In this document: positions 32,448 to 41,667 of the stretch, piece after piece
Position numbering within the stretch: the first letter of the stretch is position 1
Layout of the letters: every line of letters begins with the position of its first letter
DNA from: Bacillota bacterium
GTDB lineage: Bacteria > Bacillota > Clostridia > Lachnospirales > Bianqueaceae
Direction: 5' to 3'
Assembly: GCA_017634575.1 (NCBI GenBank)
Contig: JAGBND010000078.1
Span: forward strand, 1 to 48,000
Length of the DNA: 48,000 nucleotides
The notes under the pieces: model-generated
Database searches by the model: none
What the model saw: the letters and a program-made list of their open reading frames with translations, nothing else
What the model was told of the DNA's origin: nothing
Program-made: the position numbers and the translations under genes

Positions 32448-34949
32448 ATGTCAGAAACAATCTTAAAAGGACTGACAAAAGCAGAGGTAGAGGAGCGGAT
32501 CAAGGAAGGCAAAGTCAACCTCACCGTTGGCGGAACGAAATCTGTTAAGCGGATTATCCTGGAGCATTCTCTGACCCTGTTTAATCTGCTGAACGTGTTT
32601 CTTGCCGCTTTGGTTGTTTTGGTGGGCAGCTATAAAAACATGCTGTTTATGGGCGTGGTGATTTCCAATACGGTGATCGGAATCGTTCAGGAGATCCGTT
32701 CCAAACGAATGGTAGATTCCCTGTCCATTATGGTTTCTTCCAAAATAGAAACCGTCCGGGATGGGGTCATCTGCGAGCTCCCGTCAGAAGAGCTGGTTGC
32801 GGATGATTTGATTCATCTAAGCCGCGGCGCCCAGATTCCTGCAGATGCGGTGGTGGTGCAAGGGACGGTAAGCGTCAACGAATCTCTGCTTTCCGGTGAA
32901 CCGGATCTGATTGAAAAAAAGGAAGGCGCAGAGCTCTTCTCAGGGAGCTTCATTGCATCCGGAACCTGTTATGCCAGATTGATCAGGGTTGGAAAAGAAG
33001 CCTATGCCTCCAAGATCAATCAGGAAGCCAAAACGGTCAAAAAAGCCGAATCGGAGATCATGCACACCTTAAAGCGAATTGTGCGGATTATCTCCTGCGT
33101 GCTGGTACCGCTGGGAATCATCCTGTATCTGAATCAGCTTTCGCTTCCGGATGCCACCGTGAAAAGCGCAGTGGTAGGCACAGTCGCGGCCCTCATCAGC
33201 ATGATTCCGGAAGGCCTGATGCTCCTGACAAGTTCGGTGCTGGCGGTGGCAGTTATCAGACTATCGAGACGAAATGTTCTGGTGCAGCAGCTGTACTGTA
33301 TTGAGACCCTGGCCAGGGTAGATGTGATTTGCCTGGACAAGACAGGCACCATTACCTCAGGCAGGATGCAGGTCAGCTCGCTGCTGGGATTTGACGGCGT
33401 CAGCGCCAAGGAGCTGTCCGAGGATCTGAGACTGATTGGAACGCTGAGCACGGATGAGAGTCCAACCATCGATGCCATCAGGGCGAGTTTCGGCACGGCC
33501 GCAGGTCAGAAGGCGGCCAGGTTTGTTCCCTTTTCTTCAGAAAGAAAATGGTCCGGCGTCACCCTTGAAAATGGCACAACCCTCATTATGGGAGCGGGGG
33601 AAATGGTTCTTCCGGATCAGTTTGCGGTTCTGGAAAAGAGACTCAGTGAAAAGATCGGCACAGATCGCGCTCTGGTGATTGCCCGGTCCGAAAAACCGCT
33701 GGAAGAGGAAAAGCTGCCCTCTGATCTGACCGGAATCGGCATGGTGCTGATCCGTGATGAGATTCGCCCGGAGGCTCCGGATACCATTGCCTATTTCAAG
33801 CGGGAAGGGGTCGATTTAAGGGTTATTTCCGGCGACAGCGTGGGCACCGTTTCCCATATTGCCATGAAAGCCGGAATCGACGGGGCAGAGAAAGCGATTG
33901 ATATGCGAAATGTCGCCACTGCCGCCGAGATGGAAGAGGCTGCGGCATCTTACAAGGTTTTCGGCCGCGTCTCGCCGGAGCAGAAGCGGCAGCTGGTTCG
34001 CGCGCTGCAGCGGCAGGGCCATACCGTGGCCATGACCGGAGACGGTGTGAACGATGTGCTGGCGATGAAGGAATCCGACTGCTCGGTGGCCATGGCCTCC
34101 GGATCGGAAGCGGCCAGATCCATTGCGCAGCTGGTGCTGACCAAGGATGATTTTTCCAGCATGCCGGATGTGGTTGCGGAGGGCAGGCGTTCCATCAACA
34201 ATATCCAGCGAAGCGCCTCCATGTTTCTGACCAAGACGATTTTCGCCATTCTTCTTGGCCTTGTCTTTGCCATGGTGAACCTTCGATATCCCTTCCAGCC
34301 TATCCAGATGTCCTTCGTCAGCTCTCTGACCATCGGACTTCCTTCCCTGATCCTGGCCCTTCAGCCCAATCATGAACGGATCAGCGGAAATTTCTTCTAT
34401 AACATTGTCACCAGGGCGGTGTCCGGTGGCGTTTCCATGGCCATCAGCGTCCTGCTGGCTTATGCCGCCGGCAGTATTTTCCATCTGGCCTATGAAGAAA
34501 TCTCTTTTATGGCCGTGATGCTGACCTGCCTGGTGGGAATCTGTCTTTTGTACAGAATATCGATCCCCTTCGATACCATCCGAATCTGTCTTTTTGTCCT
34601 GGTGGTGGCATGTGTCATCCTGGGCACCTGGCTGTTTGGAGATCTGTTCAATTTCCCGCCTTTGACATGGCCCTTGCTGGGGATGATTGCTGCCATCGGC
34701 GCGGTAACCGGCACGATCTTCTTTCTACTGTTTTCCTTAATGGAAAAATACCGCCTGAAAACCCTTTCGCCTGAATCGGTGGCAAGAAGCCGGGAGAAGA
34801 ACCGGCAGAGGCAGGAAGAGAAGGCCCTGCATAGGGCGAAAAGGCTGGCAGAGTGGGAGAATACATCAGGCGTTTACCGGTTCCTGGTTCGGTTTATTGC
34901 AGTGCCGATCTTTTGGGTGCAGCATATTAAAAGAAAGTTCATTAAATAA
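32448..34949 (+). CDS. Cation-translocating P-type ATPase (HAD-IC type)
   Basis: The protein has 833 residues. It is a membrane pump with an N-terminal membrane pair (about 40-80), an actuator domain with 'LLSGEPDLIEKK', and phosphorylation at Asp297 in 'ICLDKTGTITSG'. The hinge has 'MTGDGVNDVLAMKESD' and is followed by about six C-terminal membrane segments. A basic tail ends in 'HIKRKFIK'. The TGE motif of the actuator reads SGE. The soft-metal Cys pairs of copper or zinc pumps are missing. The short size recalls CtpE-like pumps, which have been linked to calcium, but the ion is not settled by sequence. It follows the Sua5 gene by four bases. Confidence 0.88.
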   Translation: MSETILKGLTKAEVEERIKEGKVNLTVGGTKSVKRIILEHSLTLFNLLNVFLAALVVLVGSYKNMLFMGVVISNTVIGIVQEIRSKRMVDSLSIMVSSKIETVRDGVICELPSEELVADDLIHLSRGAQIPADAVVVQGTVSVNESLLSGEPDLIEKKEGAELFSGSFIASGTCYARLIRVGKEAYASKINQEAKTVKKAESEIMHTLKRIVRIISCVLVPLGIILYLNQLSLPDATVKSAVVGTVAALISMIPEGLMLLTSSVLAVAVIRLSRRNVLVQQLYCIETLARVDVICLDKTGTITSGRMQVSSLLGFDGVSAKELSEDLRLIGTLSTDESPTIDAIRASFGTAAGQKAARFVPFSSERKWSGVTLENGTTLIMGAGEMVLPDQFAVLEKRLSEKIGTDRALVIARSEKPLEEEKLPSDLTGIGMVLIRDEIRPEAPDTIAYFKREGVDLRVISGDSVGTVSHIAMKAGIDGAEKAIDMRNVATAAEMEEAAASYKVFGRVSPEQKRQLVRALQRQGHTVAMTGDGVNDVLAMKESDCSVAMASGSEAARSIAQLVLTKDDFSSMPDVVAEGRRSINNIQRSASMFLTKTIFAILLGLVFAMVNLRYPFQPIQMSFVSSLTIGLPSLILALQPNHERISGNFFYNIVTRAVSGGVSMAISVLLAYAAGSIFHLAYEEISFMAVMLTCLVGICLLYRISIPFDTIRICLFVLVVACVILGTWLFGDLFNFPPLTWPLLGMIAAIGAVTGTIFFLLFSLMEKYRLKTLSPESVARSREKNRQRQEEKALHRAKRLAEWENTSGVYRFLVRFIAVPIFWVQHIKRKFIK

Positions 34950-34968
34950 GATTGTTTTACAACGAATG

Positions 34969-34997
34969 GGAGTATCCGAAAGGGATGCTCCTTTTTT
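34969..34997 (+). terminator. Terminator after the P-type ATPase gene
   Basis: GGAGTATCC (34969-34977) pairs with GGATGCTCC (34983-34991, one G-T pair), followed by six T. The next stretch to 35106 shows no gene. Confidence 0.88.
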
Positions 34998-35106
34998 GTT
35001 GTCGTCCGGGTTACGGAGCCTGGGGGAACGATTCAGGCACGCTGTGCATTCGCACCTTTTATAAAGAAAGGCCTTTGGGCTATGTCATTTTAGTAATATT
35101 GTAAGA

Positions 35107-35136
35107 TTGACAGATTCTGTGAAATTGTATACAATT
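35107..35136 (+). promoter_or_regulatory. Promoter and GntR-type operator of the citrate branch operon
   Basis: A perfect TTGACA (35107-35112), a 17-base spacer and TACAAT (35130-35135). A perfect 14-bp palindrome AATTGTATACAATT spans 35123-35136 and covers the -10 box. TTGTATACAA-type palindromes are known targets of GntR/FadR-subfamily repressors, and such a regulator is the second gene of this operon. Confidence 0.7.
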
Positions 35137-35204
35137 ATACGAGCACAATAAAATACAGCAATGGATGTATGCTTTTTTCCTTTGCTGTGCATGGAAGGAG
35201 TACT

Positions 35205-36635
35205 ATGGAACGGGATTTATCGTACATTTCATCAGATGAGAAGGATCAGCTGCGGGTTAACCCTCAGACCAATCTTCTGGAGCTGATGTCTTTTGAATAT
35301 TCGCTGCAGGACGTGGAGCAGCCGAATCTATATCGTCTTCTTTTTAACTACCAGGAAGTGCCGAAGCTGATGTTTAACCAGCGTCTGGTTCCTATGCATA
35401 TGCCGAAGGATATCTGGATTACGGATACGACCTTCCGTGACGGCCAGCAGTCGAGAGAGCCTTATACCACGGAACAGATTGTTCACCTGTATGATTTGCT
35501 GCACCGTTTGGGCGGGCCTAAAGGCATCATCCGCCAGAGTGAATTTTTCCTTTACAGCCGGAAGGACCGGGCGGCGGTTTACCAATGTCTGGAAAAGGGC
35601 TACGAATTCCCCGAGGTGACGGCCTGGATCCGGGCCAATACGGCTGATTTTAAGCTGGTCAGGGAGATCGGACTAAAGGAAACCGGTATTCTGGTGAGCT
35701 GCTCGGATTATCATATTTTCTATAAGCTTAAAATGACCAGAAGACAGGCCATCGACCATTATCTGGGAATCGTCAAAGAGTGCATCGAAGCCGGCATCCG
35801 TCCCAGATGTCATTTTGAAGATATCACCAGGGCTGACTTTTACGGCTTTGTGGTTCCCTTTGTCACGGAGCTTCACAAGCTGATGGTGGAAACCGGCATG
35901 CCCATTAAGGTCAGGGCCTGCGATACCCTGGGCTACGGCGTGGGCATTCCCGGCGTTGCGCTGCCGAGAAGCATTCCCGGCATTATTTATGGTCTTCGCC
36001 ACTATGCCCATATGCCTTCTTCCTTACTGGAGTTCCATGGCCATAACGATTTCTATCGCGCGGTGGACAACTCGACTACCGCCTGGCTCTATGGCGCATC
36101 CGCTGTCAATTGCTCTTTGCTGGGAATCGGAGAGCGGACCGGAAACTGCCCGCTGGAAGCGATGGTGATGGAATATGCCCAGCTCAAGGGAACCCTGGAC
36201 GGCATGGATCCGACGGTCATTACCGAAATAGCCGAATACTACGAGAAAGAAATCGGCTACGAGATCCCGCCGCGCACGCCTTTTGTGGGAGCGGACTTTA
36301 ACGTGACCAGAGCCGGAGTTCATGCCGACGGCCTGCTGAAGAACGAAGAGGTTTACAATATTTTTGATACCAATGCACTTTTGAACCGGCCGCCCAAAGT
36401 GATGGTCAGCAACACCTCCGGCGCATCCGGCATTGCAGTATGGGTTAACCAGCATCTGAAATTGACGGGACCGGCAGCCATTGACAAGCACGATCCTTTG
36501 ATTCTTGGCCTGAAAAAATGGGTGGATGATCAGTATGCCGCCGGCCGCGTGACATCGATTACCGATGGCGAGCTGACAGAAGAGATGGAAAGAATCATCC
36601 GTGAGCAGGGAGAAGGTGGGCGAGATGAGTCCTGA
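35205..36635 (+). CDS. Re-type citrate synthase candidate (HMGL/isopropylmalate synthase family)
   Basis: The protein has 476 residues in the DRE-TIM metallolyase family. The metal-binding segment is 'TDTTFRDGQQSR' (Asp74, Arg78, Asp79) with 'EFHGHND' (His278, His280). This family includes isopropylmalate, homocitrate and Re-citrate synthases. The C-terminal leucine-regulatory domain of LeuA is absent. Because GntR, aconitase and isocitrate dehydrogenase genes follow in the same operon, condensation of acetyl-CoA and oxaloacetate to citrate is the best inference, as in Clostridium kluyveri. Sequence alone cannot exclude homocitrate synthase. AAGGAG precedes ATG 35205, and the frame upstream to 35169 is not used. 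The stop overlaps the next gene's start by 11 bases. Confidence 0.78.
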   Translation: MERDLSYISSDEKDQLRVNPQTNLLELMSFEYSLQDVEQPNLYRLLFNYQEVPKLMFNQRLVPMHMPKDIWITDTTFRDGQQSREPYTTEQIVHLYDLLHRLGGPKGIIRQSEFFLYSRKDRAAVYQCLEKGYEFPEVTAWIRANTADFKLVREIGLKETGILVSCSDYHIFYKLKMTRRQAIDHYLGIVKECIEAGIRPRCHFEDITRADFYGFVVPFVTELHKLMVETGMPIKVRACDTLGYGVGIPGVALPRSIPGIIYGLRHYAHMPSSLLEFHGHNDFYRAVDNSTTAWLYGASAVNCSLLGIGERTGNCPLEAMVMEYAQLKGTLDGMDPTVITEIAEYYEKEIGYEIPPRTPFVGADFNVTRAGVHADGLLKNEEVYNIFDTNALLNRPPKVMVSNTSGASGIAVWVNQHLKLTGPAAIDKHDPLILGLKKWVDDQYAAGRVTSITDGELTEEMERIIREQGEGGRDES

Positions 36636-37299
36636 ACTGGACATGGACAATGTCAGACAGAGCGCTAACCTGGCTGAATCGGTTTACTACCAGATCAGAA
36701 AACAGATCCTCAATGGAAAATACAAACCCGGTCAGGGACTGACGGAGCTGGAGGTTTCCAAAGAGCTTGGGGTCAGCCGTACCCCTGTCAGGGAAGCCCT
36801 CAAGCATCTGGAATCCGAGGGCCTGATCGAAATGCGCCCCAACCGCGGCGCCCTGGTGGTAGGGATCGGCCCGTCCGATATCGAAGATATTTATGAAATC
36901 CGTTCTCTTCTGGAAGGCAGGGCTGCCCAGAAGGCCGCGGAAGCCGCCGGAGAAGCTTCTATCGAAAAGCTGTCCGAGATCGTCGATCTGACGGAGTTCT
37001 ATATCAGCCGGAATGACTTTGACCGGGTCACGGCAATGGACGATCGGTTTCACCGCAAAATATACGAGCTCACTGGCAGCCGGATTCTGCAGCGCATTTT
37101 GACAGAGCTGCACGCCTATGCGGAAAATATCCGGGAAAGGTCCATCCGGGAACCGGGAAGGGCGCTGGCTATGCTGGAAGAGCACCGAGGCATTGTGGAA
37201 GCCATGAAAAACCACGATCCTCATATGGCTTCCGAACGGATGATCCGTCATGTGCTGAACTCCGCCGCCAATATGGAAAAAAATCATCTGATGGAATAA
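36625..37299 (+). CDS. GntR-family regulator with FCD ligand domain
   Basis: The protein has 224 residues. An N-terminal winged helix (about 10-75: 'LAESVYYQIRKQILNGKYKPGQGLTE' and 'LGVSRTPVREALKHLESEGLIEM') is followed by an FCD domain (about 85-215) with 'RSLLEGRAAQKAAE' and 'FHRKIYELTGS'. FCD domains bind carboxylic acids, often with a metal, so citrate or a related acid is a sensible ligand. ATG 36625 after AAGGTGG is preferred to GTG 36601, and both overlap the synthase gene. It lies inside the operon whose promoter carries a matching palindrome, so autoregulation is likely. Confidence 0.9.
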   Translation: MSPELDMDNVRQSANLAESVYYQIRKQILNGKYKPGQGLTELEVSKELGVSRTPVREALKHLESEGLIEMRPNRGALVVGIGPSDIEDIYEIRSLLEGRAAQKAAEAAGEASIEKLSEIVDLTEFYISRNDFDRVTAMDDRFHRKIYELTGSRILQRILTELHAYAENIRERSIREPGRALAMLEEHRGIVEAMKNHDPHMASERMIRHVLNSAANMEKNHLME

Positions 37300-37323
37300 A
37301 TATAAAGAAGGAAACGAATTGTT

Positions 37324-39531
37324 ATGAACTATATAGAATCTCCCGTTTGCCTGAAAGACCATAAGCCGGTGGTTCTTTCCGATGCCTCCGTTTCCGCGCA
37401 GGAGGTCCTTGAAGGCAAAGAAAAGACCATGGCTTACCGGATTCTTCGCAGCCATGAGATGAAGCAGGATGCCAGCCATGCAGCTGAGGCTGATCCGGAT
37501 CGGATGCATATCCGTTTTGATGCGCTGATCTCTCATGATATTACCTATGTGGGCATTATCCAGACAGCGAGAGCCAGCGGCATGAAAGCGTTCAAAATTC
37601 CCTATGTCCTGACAAACTGTCACAACAGCCTCTGCGCCGTTGGCGGCACCATTAACGAGGACGATCATGTGTTTGGCCTCAGCGCTGCTCAAAAATACGG
37701 CGGCGAATATGTGCCGGCTTCACAGGCCGTCATTCATCAGTATGCCAGAGAGGTTCTCGCCGGCTGCGGCAAGATGATTTTAGGATCGGATTCCCATACC
37801 CGCTATGGCGCATACGGCACCATGGGCATCGGCGAGGGCGGCCCGGAGCTGGTGAAACAGCTGCTGGATCAGACCTACGACATTCCGCTTCCACAGGTTA
37901 CGCTGGTTTATGTAACAGGATCCCTTAAAAAAGGCGTTGGCCCCCACGATGTGGCTTTAACTCTTTGCAGAGATGTGTTCGGTACCGTCAAGAACCACAT
38001 TCTTGAGTTTGCCGGCCCCGGAATTGCCGGTCTCTCCACAGACGAGCGCATTGGCATTGATGTCATGACAACGGAAACCTCCTGCCTTTCTTCTATTTGG
38101 GAGACCGATGAAAAGGTTCGTGAGTTTTACCGGATTCATGGAAGAGAAGAAGCATATGAGCAGCTGGGCGCCATGGATGGAGCCGTCTATGATCATATGA
38201 TCGAGCTGAAGCTGGACGAGATTGAGCCGATGATTGCGCTTCCCTTCCATCCCTCCAATGCCGTTCCCATCCGGGAGCTGAAGCAGGATCCTCACCGGTA
38301 TCTGGATCCCATCGGCCTTGGCGGGAAAATCGTAGACGGAAAGATTCTGGTGGATCAGGGCGTTATTGCCGGATGCGCCGGCGGTCTCTATGAAAACCTG
38401 AAGGATGCGGCAGGCATTTTGAAAAATGCAGATATCGGCTGCGGAAACTTTACGCTGACCGTATATCCGGCATCCACCCCGATTCAGTTTGCAGCCATGA
38501 ATTCCGGCATTCTGTCAGATCTGGTTACATCAGGCGCAGTTCTGAAGCCCTGCTTCTGCGGTCCTTGCTTTGGCGCGGGAGATGTGCCCCAGAACGAAGG
38601 CTTTTCGATTCGTCATACCACCCGCAATTTTCCCAACCGGGAAGGCTCCAAGCCGGGAGAGGGGCAGAAGGCTTATGTGGCGCTGATGGATGCCCGTTCC
38701 ATTGCCGCAACAGCGCTGAACCATGGCGTTCTTACCGGCGCCGACGAGGAGACGGAAGAAAGGCTGGATGCCAAGGCCGCTTACGCGCCTTATCAGTTTA
38801 ATCCTGCGATCTACGAAAAGCGGGTATATCATGGAATCGGGAAACCCATGCAGGATACCCAGCTGATTATGGGTCCCAATATTACCGACTGGCCGAAGAT
38901 CGAGCCCTTGAAAGAGGACATGCTGCTGAAGCTATCTTCTGTCATCAGAGACCCGGTTACTACGACGGACGAGCTGATTCCCTCCGGCGAAACATCGTCC
39001 TATCGTTCCAATCCCTTACGACTGGCCGAATTTACCCTTTCAAGACGGGATCCTGCCTATGTGGGACGGGCGAAAGCGGTTCAGTCGCTGGACATCGCCG
39101 CATTAGGCTACGATCCGGAAAAGACCAGCCTGGGATCCGCCGTTTTCGCCAACAAGCCGGGAGACGGATCAGCCAGAGAACAGGCCGCATCCTGCCAGAG
39201 AGTGCTGGGAGGCGCTGCCAATCTGGCGCTGGAATATGCCACCAAGCGTTATCGTTCCAATCTGATTAACTGGGGCATGGTTCCCTTTACCGTGGACGCC
39301 TTCGATGGGGAAGTGGATGATCTGATCTATATTCCCGGCATCAGAAAAGCGCTTTTGCAAGGGGAAGAAGCCATCACCGGATATCAGTACCGCCAGGACC
39401 ACCAGGCAGAAAGCGCGAGAAAAGAAATCCGTCTGTATATGAAGGGCCTCAGCGATTCAGAACGTCAGATCCTGCTCGATGGATGCCTGATGAATTACTA
39501 CAACCGCGGCCTTCAGGAAACGAAGGAATGA
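37324..39531 (+). CDS. acn: Aconitate hydratase family protein
   Basis: The protein has 735 residues. It would isomerise citrate to isocitrate. Aconitase signatures are present: 'ILGSDSHTRYGAYGTMGIGEGG', the cluster cysteine in 'AGCAGGLYENL', and a 'KPCFCGPCFGAGD' segment carrying the other [4Fe-4S] ligands. The C-terminal swivel domain contains 'RYRSNLINWGMVPF', the motif that holds an active-site Arg and Ser in aconitases. It belongs to the divergent 'hydratase' subgroup found in Firmicutes rather than AcnA. AAGGAA precedes the ATG, and it lies between the regulator and the isocitrate dehydrogenase gene in one operon. A related dehydratase substrate is possible but less likely given the context. 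Confidence 0.88.
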   Translation: MNYIESPVCLKDHKPVVLSDASVSAQEVLEGKEKTMAYRILRSHEMKQDASHAAEADPDRMHIRFDALISHDITYVGIIQTARASGMKAFKIPYVLTNCHNSLCAVGGTINEDDHVFGLSAAQKYGGEYVPASQAVIHQYAREVLAGCGKMILGSDSHTRYGAYGTMGIGEGGPELVKQLLDQTYDIPLPQVTLVYVTGSLKKGVGPHDVALTLCRDVFGTVKNHILEFAGPGIAGLSTDERIGIDVMTTETSCLSSIWETDEKVREFYRIHGREEAYEQLGAMDGAVYDHMIELKLDEIEPMIALPFHPSNAVPIRELKQDPHRYLDPIGLGGKIVDGKILVDQGVIAGCAGGLYENLKDAAGILKNADIGCGNFTLTVYPASTPIQFAAMNSGILSDLVTSGAVLKPCFCGPCFGAGDVPQNEGFSIRHTTRNFPNREGSKPGEGQKAYVALMDARSIAATALNHGVLTGADEETEERLDAKAAYAPYQFNPAIYEKRVYHGIGKPMQDTQLIMGPNITDWPKIEPLKEDMLLKLSSVIRDPVTTTDELIPSGETSSYRSNPLRLAEFTLSRRDPAYVGRAKAVQSLDIAALGYDPEKTSLGSAVFANKPGDGSAREQAASCQRVLGGAANLALEYATKRYRSNLINWGMVPFTVDAFDGEVDDLIYIPGIRKALLQGEEAITGYQYRQDHQAESARKEIRLYMKGLSDSERQILLDGCLMNYYNRGLQETKE

Positions 39532-39579
39532 TTTTCGCATGAACCGTATCCGGACAGAGAGAAAGGAAGACTGATTAAC

Positions 39580-40788
39580 ATGAATAAAATACAAATGAAA
39601 ACGCCTCTTGTAGAGATGGACGGCGATGAGATGACCAGAATTCTCTGGCAGAGAATTAAGGAGGAGCTGATTCTACCTTTTGTGGACCTGAAGAGTGAAT
39701 ATTACGACCTGGGCCTTCCCAACAGGGATGCCACCGCGGATCAGGTAACCATCGATGCGGCGCTGGCCACCAAAAAATACGGCGTTGCCGTAAAATGCGC
39801 CACCATCACGCCCAACGCGCAGCGCATGGAGGAGTATCAGCTTCATGAAATGTGGAAGAGTCCCAACGGCACCATCAGAGCTATGCTGGATGGCACCGTA
39901 TTTCGCAGCCCGATTTTGATCGATGCGGTGCATCCGGCGGTCAGAAGCTGGGAAAAACCCATTACCATCGCCCGTCATGCCTATGGGGATATCTATAAAA
40001 ACGTGGAAATCCGGACTCAGGAGCCGGGCAGATGCGAGCTGGTGTTTACCGGTGAAAGCGGAAACAAGATCACCAAATTGGTGCAGGAGCTGGACGGTCC
40101 CGGGGTTTTTCAGGGCGTTCACAACAAAGAAGCATCCATTCGCTCTTTTGCAAACGCCGTCTTTACCTACGCCTTGTCGGTTAAACAGGATGTATGGTTC
40201 GGTGCCAAGGATACCATCTCCAAAACCTATGACGGCGCTTTTAAGGAGATTATGGCAGAGGTCTTTGAGGACTATAAAGAGCGCTTCGAAGAGGCGGGAA
40301 TCACTTATTTCTACACCTTGATCGATGATGCGATTGCCAGGGTAATCCGTTCCAAAGGCGGCTTCATCTGGGCCTGCAAAAATTACGATGGCGATGTGAT
40401 GAGCGATATGGTCGCAACGGCGTTCGGTTCGCTGGCCATGATGACATCCGTGCTGGTAAGCCCGGACGGCGTCTATGAATACGAAGCCTCTCACGGTACG
40501 GTAACCAGACACTATTATCGGTATCTGAAGGGAGAGAAAACCTCCACCAATCCCATGGCTACCATCTTCGCCTGGACCGGCGCCTTAAAGAAACGCAGCG
40601 AAATGGACGGGATCAAGGAACTGGAGCATTTCGCTGAAACCCTTGAAAAAAGCTGCCTGAATGTGCTAAACAGCGGAATCATGACCAAAGATCTGGTGAT
40701 GCTTGCAGACCCTGCATGCGTGACGAAAGAAGTGCTGACAGAGGACTTCTTGAGGGACATTCGTCAAGAACTTGAGAAGAATCTGTAA
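39580..40788 (+). CDS. icd: Isocitrate dehydrogenase, eukaryote-like NADP type
   Basis: The protein has 402 residues. It oxidatively decarboxylates isocitrate to 2-oxoglutarate. The substrate loop 'KSPNGTIRAMLDGTVFRSPI' and 'FIWACKNYDGDVMSDMVA', with the metal aspartates, match the homodimeric eukaryotic-type enzymes. 'YEASHGTVTRHYYRYLKGE' suggests NADP use, since that His-Gly-Thr-Val-x-Arg-His segment binds the 2'-phosphate. AAGGAAG precedes the ATG at 39580. It is the last gene of the citrate branch operon, completing synthesis of 2-oxoglutarate for glutamate. No succinyl-CoA or 2-oxoglutarate dehydrogenase genes are near. Confidence 0.95.
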   Translation: MNKIQMKTPLVEMDGDEMTRILWQRIKEELILPFVDLKSEYYDLGLPNRDATADQVTIDAALATKKYGVAVKCATITPNAQRMEEYQLHEMWKSPNGTIRAMLDGTVFRSPILIDAVHPAVRSWEKPITIARHAYGDIYKNVEIRTQEPGRCELVFTGESGNKITKLVQELDGPGVFQGVHNKEASIRSFANAVFTYALSVKQDVWFGAKDTISKTYDGAFKEIMAEVFEDYKERFEEAGITYFYTLIDDAIARVIRSKGGFIWACKNYDGDVMSDMVATAFGSLAMMTSVLVSPDGVYEYEASHGTVTRHYYRYLKGEKTSTNPMATIFAWTGALKKRSEMDGIKELEHFAETLEKSCLNVLNSGIMTKDLVMLADPACVTKEVLTEDFLRDIRQELEKNL

Positions 40789-40841
40789 AGTAACTTTAAC
40801 AAAAATAATTGCGATTCAAGGTTTCTTCCCGGCATAAAATG

Positions 40842-40850
40842 TGTTATAAT
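40842..40850 (+). promoter_or_regulatory. Extended -10 promoter of the HD-domain gene
   Basis: TGTTATAAT (40842-40850) is a perfect extended -10 box. No strong -35 hexamer is present. It lies 67 bases before the start codon at 40917. Confidence 0.55.
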
Positions 40851-40916
40851 CTACTTGGTTGACATGTATGGTAATTTACTATTAAATAAATTCAACAAGT
40901 AGAAGGGAGGCGCTTT

Positions 40917-41624
40917 TTGCAGGAGAAGAAAATTGACGAGCTGAGACGTTCTTATCCGGAAGTTGACCGCGCTTACTGGTTTGCCATCAGGGCTCATCGC
41001 GGTCAGAAGAGAAAAGATGGCGTCACACCGTATATTCAGCATCCGATTGAAGTGGCAGAGCTTGTCTCCGGGATGAGCAATGCCGGAAGCGTAATTGTTG
41101 CGGCGCTTTTGCATGACGTGGTGGAGGATACATCATTCAAGTTGAATGATATTGCCCGTATGTTCGGCATCTATGTAGCGGACCTGGTAGGTGACGAAAC
41201 CGAGAACAAACGCAAGGACAAACCTGCGTCGGATACCTGGCGGCTTCGCAAGGAGGAAGCGATTGAAAAAATCGCAGGCGCAGGCAAAGAAGCCAAGATG
41301 ATCTCCCTGGCTGACAAGCTTTCCAATCTTCGGTCCATGTGGAAAGACTATCAGGTCATCGGCGATGATATCTGGGTTAGATTCAATCAGAAGGATAAAA
41401 GAGAACAGGGATGGTATTACCGTTCCATGAGAGATCAGTATATAGGTCTCAAGGCTACGGATGCATGGAAGGAATACGCTCAGCTGATTGAAAACCTTTT
41501 TGGCCCGGACCGTGTTGGCGCTCTGGCTGCAAAAGAGGAAATAGCCGCATCCTGCAGACAGTGCAACGGTTCTCAAAACCAGGTTTTAATGGCAGAGAAA
41601 GTTGCAGTAACGGTCGAAAACTAA
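40917..41624 (+). CDS. HD-domain protein related to (p)ppGpp hydrolases
   Basis: The protein has 235 residues. Its core looks like the hydrolase half of RelA/SpoT or the stand-alone MESH1-type enzyme: 'WFAIRAHRGQKRKDGVTPYIQHPIEVA', 'VAALLHDVVEDTSF' (the His-Asp metal pair) and 'KMISLADKLSNLRSM'. No synthetase, TGS or ACT domain follows, so it would only hydrolyse alarmone or a related nucleotide. The last 35 residues are unlike the family core. The start is TTG 40917, six bases after GGGAGG, and there is no better ATG. It is monocistronic with its own promoter and terminator. Substrate is inferred. Confidence 0.8.
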   Translation: MQEKKIDELRRSYPEVDRAYWFAIRAHRGQKRKDGVTPYIQHPIEVAELVSGMSNAGSVIVAALLHDVVEDTSFKLNDIARMFGIYVADLVGDETENKRKDKPASDTWRLRKEEAIEKIAGAGKEAKMISLADKLSNLRSMWKDYQVIGDDIWVRFNQKDKREQGWYYRSMRDQYIGLKATDAWKEYAQLIENLFGPDRVGALAAKEEIAASCRQCNGSQNQVLMAEKVAVTVEN

Positions 41625-41630
41625 AAAAAG

Positions 41631-41667
41631 AGGTCATCTGAAGCAAAGCTCAGATGACCTTTTCTTT
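41631..41667. terminator. Bidirectional terminator between HD gene and S1 gene
   Basis: AGGTCATCTGA (41631-41641) pairs perfectly with TCAGATGACCT (41650-41660), with an A-run on the left and a T-run on the right. Confidence 0.92.

Noticed and set aside
35205..36635. 2-isopropylmalate synthase for leucine synthesis
   Set aside because: The regulatory domain is missing and no leuBCD genes follow. Aconitase and isocitrate dehydrogenase follow instead.
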